This document shows, one piece after another, positions 44,992 to 53,168 of a DNA stretch of 60,249 bases (its first letter is position 1; each line of letters begins with the position of its first letter). The position numbers and the translations under genes are program-made. The notes under the pieces were generated by a model that worked only from the letters and a program-made list of their open reading frames with translations, was not told the DNA's origin and did not search any database. The DNA is from an uncultured Lachnospiraceae bacterium. GTDB lineage: Bacteria > Bacillota > Clostridia > Lachnospirales > Lachnospiraceae. The DNA is taken from contig CAJUBR010000009.1 in NCBI GenBank assembly GCA_910584695.1, positions 1-60,249 on the forward strand. The letters run 5' to 3'.

Positions 44992-45249
44992 CTATAATAA
45001 AAACCTTGAGCGTCCACGTTTTGAATTTATAAAACCTGAAGCAGCGGAGTATCTCTCAATGATCTCAAACTCGACCAATTGATCCGTTGAGATAAGAGAC
45101 TGTGTAATAATCTTCTTATCTTGCTTGTTGTGACATGACGGCAAAGCCTGTTTTGTAATATCAAGACCAGTACTACTTCCTTCTATCACCAAAACAGCCA
45201 GAAGAAAATAAATGATGAATTTTCTCATTCTTTCCATTCTATCTCTCAT
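44992..45249 (-). CDS. Small hypothetical secreted or membrane protein
   Basis: 85 residues. An N-terminal basic stretch and hydrophobic helix (MRKFIIYFLLAVLVIEGSST) suggests a signal peptide or anchor; the rest is polar and ends in a basic FINSKRGRSRFLL. No family recognised and coding is not certain. It is divergent from the secreted DUF4832-type gene. Confidence 0.4.
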   Translation of the reverse strand: MRDRMERMRKFIIYFLLAVLVIEGSSTGLDITKQALPSCHNKQDKKIITQSLISTDQLVEFEIIERYSAASGFINSKRGRSRFLL

Positions 45250-45392
45250 AGTCCCACCTCATATAAGATATTTTTACGATAACAAATCGAGTTTAAAAAT
45301 TCAAGAAATTATCGCATGAATCCAATGGAATTTTCTATCTCTCTATGTTATAATTTTTGATAGAAAAATTTCCTTAGAAAGAAGGCTGCCAT

Positions 45393-47348
45393 TTGGAAAA
45401 TAAAAAAACAATGCTTCATATATTAGTAATCACAATCATTTGTATCATATCGATCACCCTGATACCGATACCCACATTAGCAGCCAAATCAAAAAACTCA
45501 TCTTTTAGCACAAAATTGAAGGTTAAGGGTGTCAAAGCAGAATCAAAAACACAAAACCAAATTAAAATAAGATGGAAAAGCATAAAGGATGTCACCGGCT
45601 ATCAAATCTATAGATCCACCTCTAAAAAAGGAAAATATACCAAAGCCGGCACTACCAAAAAGAGCTATTTCACAAATAAAAAACTCAAAGCAGGAAAGAA
45701 ATATTACTATAAAATAAGGGCCTATAAAAAGAAAGGCAGATCACGTAAATACAGCCGCTTCAGTTCTGTTATCTGCATAAAGACACTTAAGAGCGGTAGA
45801 AAAGCAACAGGAACAGGAACATCTACTACTACGAAGAACAACACTGCAGAAATTCCCGGTACTACAGAGGAAAATTCTACTACAGAAAAAAATAATACGG
45901 AAATACCTGCCACTACAGAGAAAAACACTGCTACAGAAAAACCTACTACTACGGAAAACAGCACTGCTACAGAAACACCTACCACTACAGAAAACAGCAC
46001 TGCTACAGAAGCACCTGCCACTACAGAAGAGAGTACTACGGAGGATATTCCAGAAATGCCGCAGCAATATACCCAGAATCTAAACTATGATGAAAGTACT
46101 GAAAGAATCAACAACCCGGATCAGGGCTTTTATCAACACATTAGTGTTAATGTAAAAGAAACCGGTATCAATTATGATCCAAGTGTTATAAAGAGCAACG
46201 ACCAGCTCTATCACCTTCGAATAAATATCGGTAATTTTTCCGAGGCAAAGAACCAAACGGCAGACAAAGAATTAACCGCTCCAGCCTTAATCGGAATTGA
46301 GTGCCTTTTAAAAGACTTAAATAAACATAATAAAAATGCTATTGTGCGTTTTGCCTATGATTATGACGGCAAGAAAAATCAAGAACCGAAGCTTGATATG
46401 ATAATAAAACATATTGAACAGTTCGCCCCAATATTAAACAAATACCCTGACACGATTACAGCAATAGAATTTGGTCTAATTGGACCATGGGGTGAAATGC
46501 ATTCCAGTACTATGACAACAACGGATAATATCAACAAGTTGATTGATACCTATTTGAACAATACCCATCAGTTTCCTGTTTTGGTAAGAACTCCTACAGT
46601 AATATATAATTATCTCGGCATTACAATGGATGATATTGACAGCTTTACCATTACTGGAGATTCCAATGCATATCGTCTCGGACTTTATAACGACGGTTAC
46701 CTTGGCAACAGCACCGACTTAAATACTTACAAAAACCGTGAAAAAGAAATCCTATGGTTAGCAAAGCAGACATCACATCTCCCTTACGGTGGTGAGGTAG
46801 TGGTTCCGGACAGCCCTCTTCATAATATTGAAAATTGTATTCCGGAAATGGAGCTAATCCATCTCTCTTATTTGAACAAATGCTGGAATAACAAAGTGAT
46901 TGATAAATGGAAACAGACTTATTACTCGTCTACTGTCGGAGATAATACAATATATTATGACATAAGTGCCTATGAATATATTGAAAACCACCTTGGATAC
47001 CGGTTTGTTTTAGAAAATTCTTTATTTGAATATTCCGACAGCTTATTAAATATCAAAATAAATTTAGATATCAAAAATGTTGGTTTCGGCAATCTAAACA
47101 GAACAAAACAAATGACACTATTATTTGTGGATTCCAATGGCAATATAATTGATTTTGACGCAGGCATCTTTTCCGGTGAACCTGAAATACAGATCGATAT
47201 TCCGGTTGATATCCCTTCCGGTAATTATAAGGTATATCTCAAAATAGATAATGGGAATGATCAGTATCCTCTACGTTTTGCAAACAACTTGTGGAACAAC
47301 GATTTAAGGGCAAACCAAATTGGCTCCCTTACCAAAAAACCGGACTAA
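45393..47348 (+). CDS. Secreted protein: Fn3-like domain, Thr-rich linker, DUF4874/DUF4832-type domain
   Basis: 651 residues from TTG 45393 (AAAGAAGG upstream; ATG 45411 is an alternative). A signal peptide ends near TLAAKSK. Residues 45-135 are a Lys-rich Fn3-like domain (GYQIYRSTSKKGKYTKAGTT). A 75-residue Thr/Glu repeat linker follows. The rest, with RINNPDQGFYQHISVNVKET, AIEFGLIGPWGEMHSSTM and LRFANNLWNNDL, matches DUF4874 plus DUF4832, found in secreted proteins with a glycosidase-like barrel. It is probably a surface polysaccharide enzyme; activity is unproven. Confidence 0.8.
   Translation: MENKKTMLHILVITIICIISITLIPIPTLAAKSKNSSFSTKLKVKGVKAESKTQNQIKIRWKSIKDVTGYQIYRSTSKKGKYTKAGTTKKSYFTNKKLKAGKKYYYKIRAYKKKGRSRKYSRFSSVICIKTLKSGRKATGTGTSTTTKNNTAEIPGTTEENSTTEKNNTEIPATTEKNTATEKPTTTENSTATETPTTTENSTATEAPATTEESTTEDIPEMPQQYTQNLNYDESTERINNPDQGFYQHISVNVKETGINYDPSVIKSNDQLYHLRINIGNFSEAKNQTADKELTAPALIGIECLLKDLNKHNKNAIVRFAYDYDGKKNQEPKLDMIIKHIEQFAPILNKYPDTITAIEFGLIGPWGEMHSSTMTTTDNINKLIDTYLNNTHQFPVLVRTPTVIYNYLGITMDDIDSFTITGDSNAYRLGLYNDGYLGNSTDLNTYKNREKEILWLAKQTSHLPYGGEVVVPDSPLHNIENCIPEMELIHLSYLNKCWNNKVIDKWKQTYYSSTVGDNTIYYDISAYEYIENHLGYRFVLENSLFEYSDSLLNIKINLDIKNVGFGNLNRTKQMTLLFVDSNGNIIDFDAGIFSGEPEIQIDIPVDIPSGNYKVYLKIDNGNDQYPLRFANNLWNNDLRANQIGSLTKKPD
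45860..46050 (+). repeat. Tandem coding repeats (TTENSTATE-type linker)
   Basis: Degenerate units of about 30-45 bases code for TTTENSTATETP-like linkers between the Fn3 and catalytic-like domains. Adjacent units near 45940-46020 are almost identical, so length variation by slippage is likely. Confidence 0.75.
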
Positions 47349-47376
47349 GAATATACAAGCAAAACTGTGTAAGGTT

Positions 47377-47414
47377 GTCAACGGCGGACGAGACCCGTTC
47401 ATCTTGCCGTTGAC
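47377..47414. terminator. Hairpin between convergent genes
   Basis: GTCAACGGC and GCCGTTGAC form a perfect stem with a 20-base loop, between the DUF4832-type gene and the convergent aminopeptidase gene. The T-tract is weak. Confidence 0.5.
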
Positions 47415-47449
47415 TGACTCTCGACTGGGTTTGCTATTTATTACAAGTA

Positions 47450-48319
47450 TTACCATGTTAGTACTTCATATCCCGTATCTGTAATCAACACCTGTATTTC
47501 CCATTGTGCGGACGGTTTCCCATCAGCAGTATAAACAGTCCATCCATTTTCTTCATCAATCAAAATATCCGCACTGCCCATATTAATCATTGGTTCAATT
47601 GTAAAACACATCCCCGGAACCATCAACATTTCTTTCCCGTGCTTTGACACATAACTAACAAATGGCTCTTCATGAAAATCTAACCCAATGCCATGACCGC
47701 CAATTTCTCGAACAACAGAATATCCGTTAGCCTTTACAAAATCGTTAATTGCCTGTCCCATATCTCCGAGAAATCCCCACGGTTTGACCTCTTGCAGACC
47801 AATATACAAGCTTTCCTTTGCAATGTCTACTAATCTCTTTTTTTCTTCACTTACCTCACCTATACAGAACATACGAGAGGAGTCCGAGTAATAGCCTTGA
47901 TATATCGTCGAAACATCAACGTTAACTATATCGCCATTTTTTAATTGAATATCTGACGACGGTATCCCATGACAAACCACATCATTGATTGAAACACATA
48001 CATTTTTAGGAAAGCCTTCGTAATTTAATGGAGCTGGTACTGCATTGTGTAAAATGGTCTGTTCGTAAACCCAATGGTCGATTTCATCTGTTGTAATTCC
48101 TGCTCCAATGTTCTCACTGACATAATCTAAAACCGCTATATTTATTTTTGCACTTTTTCTAATTCCGTGTATTTGGTTCTCGGTTTTTATTAAGTTTCTT
48201 GTTGGAACAGCCGCACCCTTGCGATGGAATTCCTTTATTCTATCATCTATGTGACAATGACATTTTTTATATTTTTTGCCACTTCCGCACCAACAAATAT
48301 CATTTCTGCCTAACTTCAT
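47450..48319 (-). CDS. map: Type I methionine aminopeptidase with SEC-C zinc motif
   Basis: 289 residues. Residues 1-25 are a SEC-C motif (GRNDICWCGSGKKYKKCHCH), thought to bind zinc and the ribosome. The catalytic domain has metal ligands in NVDVSTIYQGYYSDSSRMF (two Asp), the GGHGIGLDFHEEP His, TIEPMINMG (Glu) and WEIQVLI (Glu). It removes the initiator Met. This is the longer MAP variant; a second, ribosomal-operon MAP is usual in such genomes. GGAGTG precedes the ATG. Confidence 0.92.
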   Translation of the reverse strand: MKLGRNDICWCGSGKKYKKCHCHIDDRIKEFHRKGAAVPTRNLIKTENQIHGIRKSAKINIAVLDYVSENIGAGITTDEIDHWVYEQTILHNAVPAPLNYEGFPKNVCVSINDVVCHGIPSSDIQLKNGDIVNVDVSTIYQGYYSDSSRMFCIGEVSEEKKRLVDIAKESLYIGLQEVKPWGFLGDMGQAINDFVKANGYSVVREIGGHGIGLDFHEEPFVSYVSKHGKEMLMVPGMCFTIEPMINMGSADILIDEENGWTVYTADGKPSAQWEIQVLITDTGYEVLTW

Positions 48320-48351
48320 AAAATAACACTCCTCTCAATTTCAGAGGAGTG

Positions 48352-48711
48352 CTATTCATCAAGATATACTCTTTCAAAAGTCAGTATTTCCATTTGCCGT
48401 TTTCTATACTGATATGGCGAACATCCATAAATTCTTTTGAAAGACCTTGTAAATGCCTCGTGTGATGAAAAACCAAATTGTATAGCAATTTCAATAATAC
48501 GGCGGTCCGTGTTCAACAATTCATTTGCTGCACAGCTCAATTTTCTTTTGAATACATATTCCTTAAACGGAACACCTACATATTCATGAAATTTAGCAGA
48601 ACAATAATATTCCGAATAGCCAACATAGAGTGCCATTTGCGGCAAAAGCGGCTCATCTTCCAGATTATCTTCTATCCAATCAAGCATATCTTTTATGGTT
48701 TTAACTGACAT
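48352..48711 (-). CDS. Short AraC-type regulator (DNA-binding domain only)
   Basis: 119 residues from ATG 48711 after GAGGAG. The two AraC helix-turn-helix motifs are present: LLPQMALYVGYSEYYCSAKF and IIEIAIQFGFSSHEAFTRSF, ending KRIYGCSPYQYRKRQ. The effector domain that usually follows in this AraC/GyrI-like group is absent; the protein stops at FERVYLDE. It may be a truncated gene or a naturally short regulator. It lies 32 bases upstream of map on the same strand. Confidence 0.78.
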   Translation of the reverse strand: MSVKTIKDMLDWIEDNLEDEPLLPQMALYVGYSEYYCSAKFHEYVGVPFKEYVFKRKLSCAANELLNTDRRIIEIAIQFGFSSHEAFTRSFKRIYGCSPYQYRKRQMEILTFERVYLDE

Positions 48712-48880
48712 AGCTTTACTCCTCACATTTTGATATTATACATTAAAGAATTTTCTAATACTTGACTTATGTTGCAAAATTGGCAACTGATTTATACTTT
48801 CAACACTTCTTTTACAATAAATTTATAATTATTTAATAAAATTTTTTCTTTATCCTGCCGGATTGTTCCTATTATTCTTA

Positions 48881-49618
48881 TCAAAATTTCCTTCTTCGCA
48901 TCAGTTCCACCTTTACAATCGCTAATGCCACCCCATATATCATCATTATACCAAATGCCACCATTATCTTTCCCATATCATAATATTCCTTATTAGAAAA
49001 CCAGCTTACAACATCAGAAACCGGTGGCACAACCCATAAAATGTATTTTGAGGCAGGAAATTTATCAATTACACCAGTTCGTATAATTGCCAACAATGAT
49101 AGAAAAAAGGTTGCTCCTATCCCGATTGCCTTTTCATTTATAATACGCACATGAAAAAGCCCTCCAACCATTGCTCCGACAAATGCACAAGATGACATCA
49201 GTATAAGACCACCTATGATATCAGACCAGATAACATTACGCCCAAACACCCCACCACTATGTAATATATTATTCAGAATTGGTATTCCAATGGATACAAC
49301 AGTCATGGTAATACTAATCATTCCCATAAATAAAATATGACTTATATAATATTTCCGCTCGCTTTTAATCCTTAAAATAATAATCTGCTCTGACACCTCT
49401 GGTTCCACACTCTGATTTGTTACACCGATCCATACCATGAGTAGAAAGACAAAAAGACTCATAATAGAGAAACTATTCACAACTTTAACCGGAGTCATCG
49501 AATACATAACAGATAGTACTGCAATCAAAGCAATCACAGGCATGATCCATTTCGAGGAAAGTATATATTGTTTATATTGATATCGAATCAACGCATATAT
49601 AACTTTTAAATCATTCAT
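48881..49618 (-). CDS. ABC transporter permease-like membrane protein
   Basis: 245 residues with six hydrophobic segments. VTNQSVEPEVSEQIIILRIK lies in a cytosolic loop, as in ABC-2-like permeases. The start MNDLKV overlaps the end of the upstream ATPase gene by eight bases (an earlier start gives 17), which ties the pair. Exporter substrate unknown. Confidence 0.75.
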   Translation of the reverse strand: MNDLKVIYALIRYQYKQYILSSKWIMPVIALIAVLSVMYSMTPVKVVNSFSIMSLFVFLLMVWIGVTNQSVEPEVSEQIIILRIKSERKYYISHILFMGMISITMTVVSIGIPILNNILHSGGVFGRNVIWSDIIGGLILMSSCAFVGAMVGGLFHVRIINEKAIGIGATFFLSLLAIIRTGVIDKFPASKYILWVVPPVSDVVSWFSNKEYYDMGKIMVAFGIMMIYGVALAIVKVELMRRRKF

Positions 49619-50429
49619 TTTTCTCATTCCACATACCTCTCAAATTCCATCCGGCTTCTAACATCTCCAGAATTGCCCCATTACAATCTTTCCCTGCCAC
49701 TCGCAGATTACATCCATTTTCAACAAATTGTAAGTGTCCCTTCCATTTCTCCGGAACATGTGCTGTCTGCCCTTTTTCAAAAAACAACGTATACCATTCT
49801 TTTTCTGATTGGGCTTTTTTAGTAACTTCTTCCAGTTTCCCACTTTCCAATCGATACACATAGTCTGCAACCGCATCTACCAGATACGGTTCATGGCAAG
49901 ACATCAAAACAATAACTCCCCTTTTGCGTAATTCATTTATTTTCCCGATAAATACCTGCTGTGACATGACATCTTGCCCTGACAATGGTTCATCTAATAG
50001 TAAGACTTCCGGTTCTCTTAGAAGTGCCTGTACAACGCCAACCTTTTGCAAACTTCCTTTGGATAGATGTTTCATAGGTATATCCAGCATCTGGTCAAAG
50101 AAGAACTCCCCAGATAGTATCTGAACCTGCTCATCTGTATCTTCTTCACTCAGCCCATCCATTTTACCCTGACTTTTTAGATACTGTCTTGCTGATAAAT
50201 TCATTTTGGGAAAATGTTCCGGAACATAATGAAACAGGAAAGGACGCTCGTAATTTACCTTTCCCGATGTTGGTCGTATCAGCCCGGCAATAACCTTTAA
50301 CAATGTACTTTTTCCACAACCGTTATGTCCGGTAAATGCAAGTGATTGACCATGTTCGATTGTCAGACTGATATCATTCAAGACCATTTTTTTATTATAT
50401 TGTTTTACTATATTACTTAATGCAATCAT
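49611..50429 (-). CDS. ABC transporter ATP-binding protein
   Basis: 272 residues. Walker A AFTGHNGCGKSTLLKVIAGL, variant signature HLSKGSLQKVGVVQAL, Walker B EVLLLDEPLSGQD and switch His VLMSCHEPYLVD. A C-terminal extension of about 60 residues follows (TAHVPEKWKGHLQFVENGCN). It pairs with the membrane protein at 48881 as a two-component exporter. A terminator separates it from the upstream MarR operon. Confidence 0.9.
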   Translation of the reverse strand: MIALSNIVKQYNKKMVLNDISLTIEHGQSLAFTGHNGCGKSTLLKVIAGLIRPTSGKVNYERPFLFHYVPEHFPKMNLSARQYLKSQGKMDGLSEEDTDEQVQILSGEFFFDQMLDIPMKHLSKGSLQKVGVVQALLREPEVLLLDEPLSGQDVMSQQVFIGKINELRKRGVIVLMSCHEPYLVDAVADYVYRLESGKLEEVTKKAQSEKEWYTLFFEKGQTAHVPEKWKGHLQFVENGCNLRVAGKDCNGAILEMLEAGWNLRGMWNEKNE

Positions 50430-50465
50430 TTAATTACTCTTATCCTCTACTCTTCTTTCTTACAT

Positions 50466-50504
50466 AAAAAATCCATCCTTATAATAGCATAAGAATGGGT
50501 TTTT
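50466..50504 (-). terminator. Intrinsic terminator after the MarR-linked operon
   Basis: AAAAATCCATCCTTAT and ATAAGAATGGGTTTTT form a stem with a six-base loop; on the minus strand the 3' arm ends in TTTTTT. Confidence 0.75.
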
Positions 50505-50507
50505 ATA

Positions 50508-51386
50508 TTATGAAGATTTTAAAAGAATCGTTTTTACTTCTTCAAGTTCCCTATATATTCTTCGATTAAAATATAGTGCAAATCCACCCAGTATCAAAAA
50601 GGATGCTGATTTTGTGAGCAGTGCCGGTAATGCAATCTCAATTCCAGATGCACACTGGCACAAAGTCTGTGGTATCATCATAATTCCAACAATGATACAA
50701 GCTTTTAGAAGTATGACAAGAATCATTGTTCCAAGCGGTTCTCTTTTTTGCAGCAGATAAAGACAGACAAAGCACAACGGACTGATGATTCCCATATCTA
50801 ATACATAAGTATTCTCCGTCGTATATATTTCAATCAGAGATAATGTATCCCCCGTAATAATGGAAGGGATAATATCTGGAAACCATGCCACAATAAGGGC
50901 TGCACCACTTAAAATCAAATACAGCTTTAATCCCCTTGTTACCGTAATAGTTTGGTTCCATTTCACCTTTTTAACATGCCAAAACATTCCAAACAACGAA
51001 AGAGAAAAAAGTGCAACGTATACCAAAAACAAACGATTATATGTAACTCCAAATGCAAGACTTACTGCATAATAAAGCACTACCGCATAAACAGAAATCA
51101 ATTTAAGTTCTGAAACAGAATCCTCTCCATTTCGATACTTCCCATATGTATAAAGAAACATCGGCACCAATACAAATAACATACACATATCCGTTCCAAT
51201 AAAAATCGGTGCTTTAAAATAACTGTCAAACGCATAGATTCCATATCCATAAATGGATATGGTCTGTCCATACTGATTCTCAAAATCATATGCATGAGAA
51301 AAATCAAGCGATAAGATTCCCATAATTGTAGTTACACACATAAGCAATATTATAATAACAGCAATACTATCTCTTCGCTTCGTCAT
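50508..51386 (-). CDS. Multi-pass membrane protein in a MarR operon
   Basis: 292 residues with about eight hydrophobic segments and Tyr/Ser-rich loops (NQYGQTISIYGYGIYAFDSY near the N-terminus). No family recognised. It overlaps the MarR gene by four bases (ATGA) and so is co-expressed with and probably regulated by it. Confidence 0.65.
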   Translation of the reverse strand: MTKRRDSIAVIIILLMCVTTIMGILSLDFSHAYDFENQYGQTISIYGYGIYAFDSYFKAPIFIGTDMCMLFVLVPMFLYTYGKYRNGEDSVSELKLISVYAVVLYYAVSLAFGVTYNRLFLVYVALFSLSLFGMFWHVKKVKWNQTITVTRGLKLYLILSGAALIVAWFPDIIPSIITGDTLSLIEIYTTENTYVLDMGIISPLCFVCLYLLQKREPLGTMILVILLKACIIVGIMMIPQTLCQCASGIEIALPALLTKSASFLILGGFALYFNRRIYRELEEVKTILLKSS

Positions 51387-51826
51387 TCTATGATTCCTCC
51401 TATATTTTTATCCATTTTCATTAATGTAGTAAGCGTAACCGCTAAATCTTCCCTTGAAATATTTTTATATAAATTATCCATAAATTCAATTGTTCTTTCT
51501 CTGTGCACCTGCCCTAATTTTTCAAATTTGCCGGTAGATACTAATAATAATTTTCTTTTATCTGAAATATCCTGTTCTATATTGAGATATCCTTCCCGTT
51601 GTAAATGAACTGCCATTCTTTTTACATTTTGATAAGAACAACCAATCAGTTCACCCATCTCCTTTAAAGTTGGCGGTTGTTTAAACATCTCTAAAACAAT
51701 CATTAAAAAGTGCTGTTTCATTGTAATATCTTTAAATTCTTTGTCCCCGATTGTCTGGATTCTATTGCTTAACGAAAAAAGCATTCCATATATTGCATAT
51801 TCTTCGCTTACACCTGTCAGTTTCAT
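51383..51826 (-). CDS. MarR family transcriptional regulator
   Basis: 147 residues. PTLKEMGELIGCSYQNVKRM is the recognition helix region and LQREGYLNIEQDISDKRKLL the wing, with the D-x-R motif typical of MarR. The dimerisation helices flank it. It heads a two-gene operon with a membrane protein. Ligand unknown. Confidence 0.88.
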   Translation of the reverse strand: MKLTGVSEEYAIYGMLFSLSNRIQTIGDKEFKDITMKQHFLMIVLEMFKQPPTLKEMGELIGCSYQNVKRMAVHLQREGYLNIEQDISDKRKLLLVSTGKFEKLGQVHRERTIEFMDNLYKNISREDLAVTLTTLMKMDKNIGGIIE

Positions 51827-51902
51827 CCTCTTCCTCCTGTTTTATACATTTTCCGGTTCATATACTATAGTAGCAAATCTTCCTATCTCTGTATGATACC
51901 TT

Positions 51903-52451
51903 TCATCTGTTTTTCCCATGATAAAAGTCCTGTTGAATTTCATCCAACTTATCAAAATCAACAAAATCTACCTGTTTTCCATAAGTCTCAATCATATCCC
52001 TGACCTCTGCACTCTGTTTGTCCACAGGCAGATTTCTTGCCTTTTTGTATAATAATTTCATCATTGTTCTATGTTTGAAATTCAGTCTGCCATAGTCAAT
52101 TCCACCTCTTAAATGATACACTTTAGCTCTTTCATAGATTTCGGCAGGAATTTGCTTAGATAACGCACTGCGAATATGGTTAATGTTCTCGATATCTGTC
52201 ACATCCGCAAGACCTACCGTAACAATTACCAATTTTTTATATATGCTTTTACGAATCGCCGGAAGTGTTTCTTTAAGACCTTTTACACCGCCTGCATATA
52301 AACCGCCAAAATAAATGATTGTTTCACAGATTTTTGGTATGCTTACCTGCTCATAAGAAACGGCCTGTAATCCGGTTCTTCGTGCCAGCTCTTTTGCATA
52401 TCTTTGAGTAGTCCCATAATTTGTTCCATAAATGATGATTGATTTCTGCAT
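51903..52451 (-). CDS. Flavodoxin-domain protein (HemG/flavodoxin-like)
   Basis: 182 residues from ATG 52451 with AGGAGGAATC upstream. SIIIYGTNYGTTQRYAKELA is the FMN phosphate-binding loop, and ETIIYFGGLYAGGVKGLKET the second flavin loop. It resembles the flavodoxin_5 type related to protoporphyrinogen oxidase HemG; the substrate is unknown and haem genes are absent nearby. A 35-base palindrome directly upstream is a likely operator. The lone gene is probably stress- or redox-regulated. Confidence 0.82.
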   Translation of the reverse strand: MQKSIIIYGTNYGTTQRYAKELARRTGLQAVSYEQVSIPKICETIIYFGGLYAGGVKGLKETLPAIRKSIYKKLVIVTVGLADVTDIENINHIRSALSKQIPAEIYERAKVYHLRGGIDYGRLNFKHRTMMKLLYKKARNLPVDKQSAEVRDMIETYGKQVDFVDFDKLDEIQQDFYHGKNR

Positions 52452-52466
52452 GATTCCTCCTGTATA

Positions 52467-52501
52467 CATAACATATTATCTATTTTATATAATATGTTAT
52501 G
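52467..52501. promoter_or_regulatory. Long palindromic operator upstream of the flavodoxin gene
   Basis: CATAACATATTAT at 52467-52479 and ATAATATGTTATG at 52489-52501 are perfect 13-base inverted arms with nine bases between. It ends 15 bases before the start codon, where a repressor would block transcription or elongation. The regulator is not in the window next to it. Confidence 0.65.
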
Positions 52502-52649
52502 TATTTTGTCAAGAAAAATTTCCAATACATCATTATCTATGTCCAGAGATATTTTTTGTTCTTCCTGCTTTCCTTCCACTTTCATCTAATCAAAATAAAA
52601 TTTTTATTGTCAATTCTTTTTGACAAGTTTTCTATGCAATTTGTATTTT

Positions 52650-53100
52650 AAGCAGCAGCGGGGACGGAAGTACGAGAATGACAAATCAGAATTTGCAAAG
52701 GCGTGCGTATTTATGATAAAACAGGCGGGAATCAACGATTTAGAAATACTTGAAAATTAGCTGTGATAATGTGGCAGAACCATTCTATTACCGAACTAAT
52801 CAATGAATTTTCAGAAATTATGATGAACGGCACATTTCATGCACCGCCGTTAACAGCCTTGTCCGTCTTTGCTGATGGGCAATCAAGGCGGCAAAGTCCT
52901 AAAATGGCTTCCCGCCCATTTCAATTTTGAGAAAAAACGCTCCAAAATCAGAAAGAGAGCGGCCAAGCACTTTGAGGGTCCGGGAATGTGGCTACAACTT
53001 CGGGACATTTTGTCCACAAGTCGGAGCGTAGGACAAGGGGCGGGGGCTTTCATATACCTGCCGCTGTCAGCCACGCCAGCAGGTATAACACACTACACTT
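52650..53100 (+). mobile_element. Degenerate remnant, probably of a conjugative or mobilisable element
   Basis: The composition is visibly more GC-rich than the flanks. A fragment reads KYENDKSEFAKACVFMIKQA then GINDLEILEN and stop, and another GHFVHKSERRTRGGGFHIPA. Both look like tails of genes from Firmicutes integrative elements, but neither is intact. No transposase, integrase or att site is visible. The 52502-52650 stretch before it holds nothing I can support. Confidence 0.35.
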
Positions 53101-53144
53101 TGCAAGCATGTTCGCCTGGCTCATTGCTTGCAGGAATAAAATCG
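53101..53144 (+). repeat. Interspersed repeat family B, copy
   Basis: TGCAAGCATGTTCGCCTGGC then TCATTGCTTGCAGGAATAAAAT. Here GCAAG/CTTGC pair well, showing that the unit can fold as a hairpin. Confidence 0.75.
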
Positions 53145-53168
53145 TAAAACAGGATGAAATTTTTGTCA

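Noticed and set aside
45860..46050. Possible CRISPR array because of regular repeats
   Set aside because: The repeats are direct, without unique spacers, keep the reading frame and encode a linker. No cas genes are in the window.
45722..46067. Minus-strand frames rich in Val/Phe/Ser/Cys opposite the Thr-rich linker
   Set aside because: Antisense of a low-complexity repeat in the secreted protein gene; no independent start signal.
52343..52585. An 80-codon minus-strand frame overlapping the flavodoxin start and its operator
   Set aside because: It crosses the 35-base palindrome and overlaps the start of a clear flavodoxin gene in another frame; no homologue recognised.
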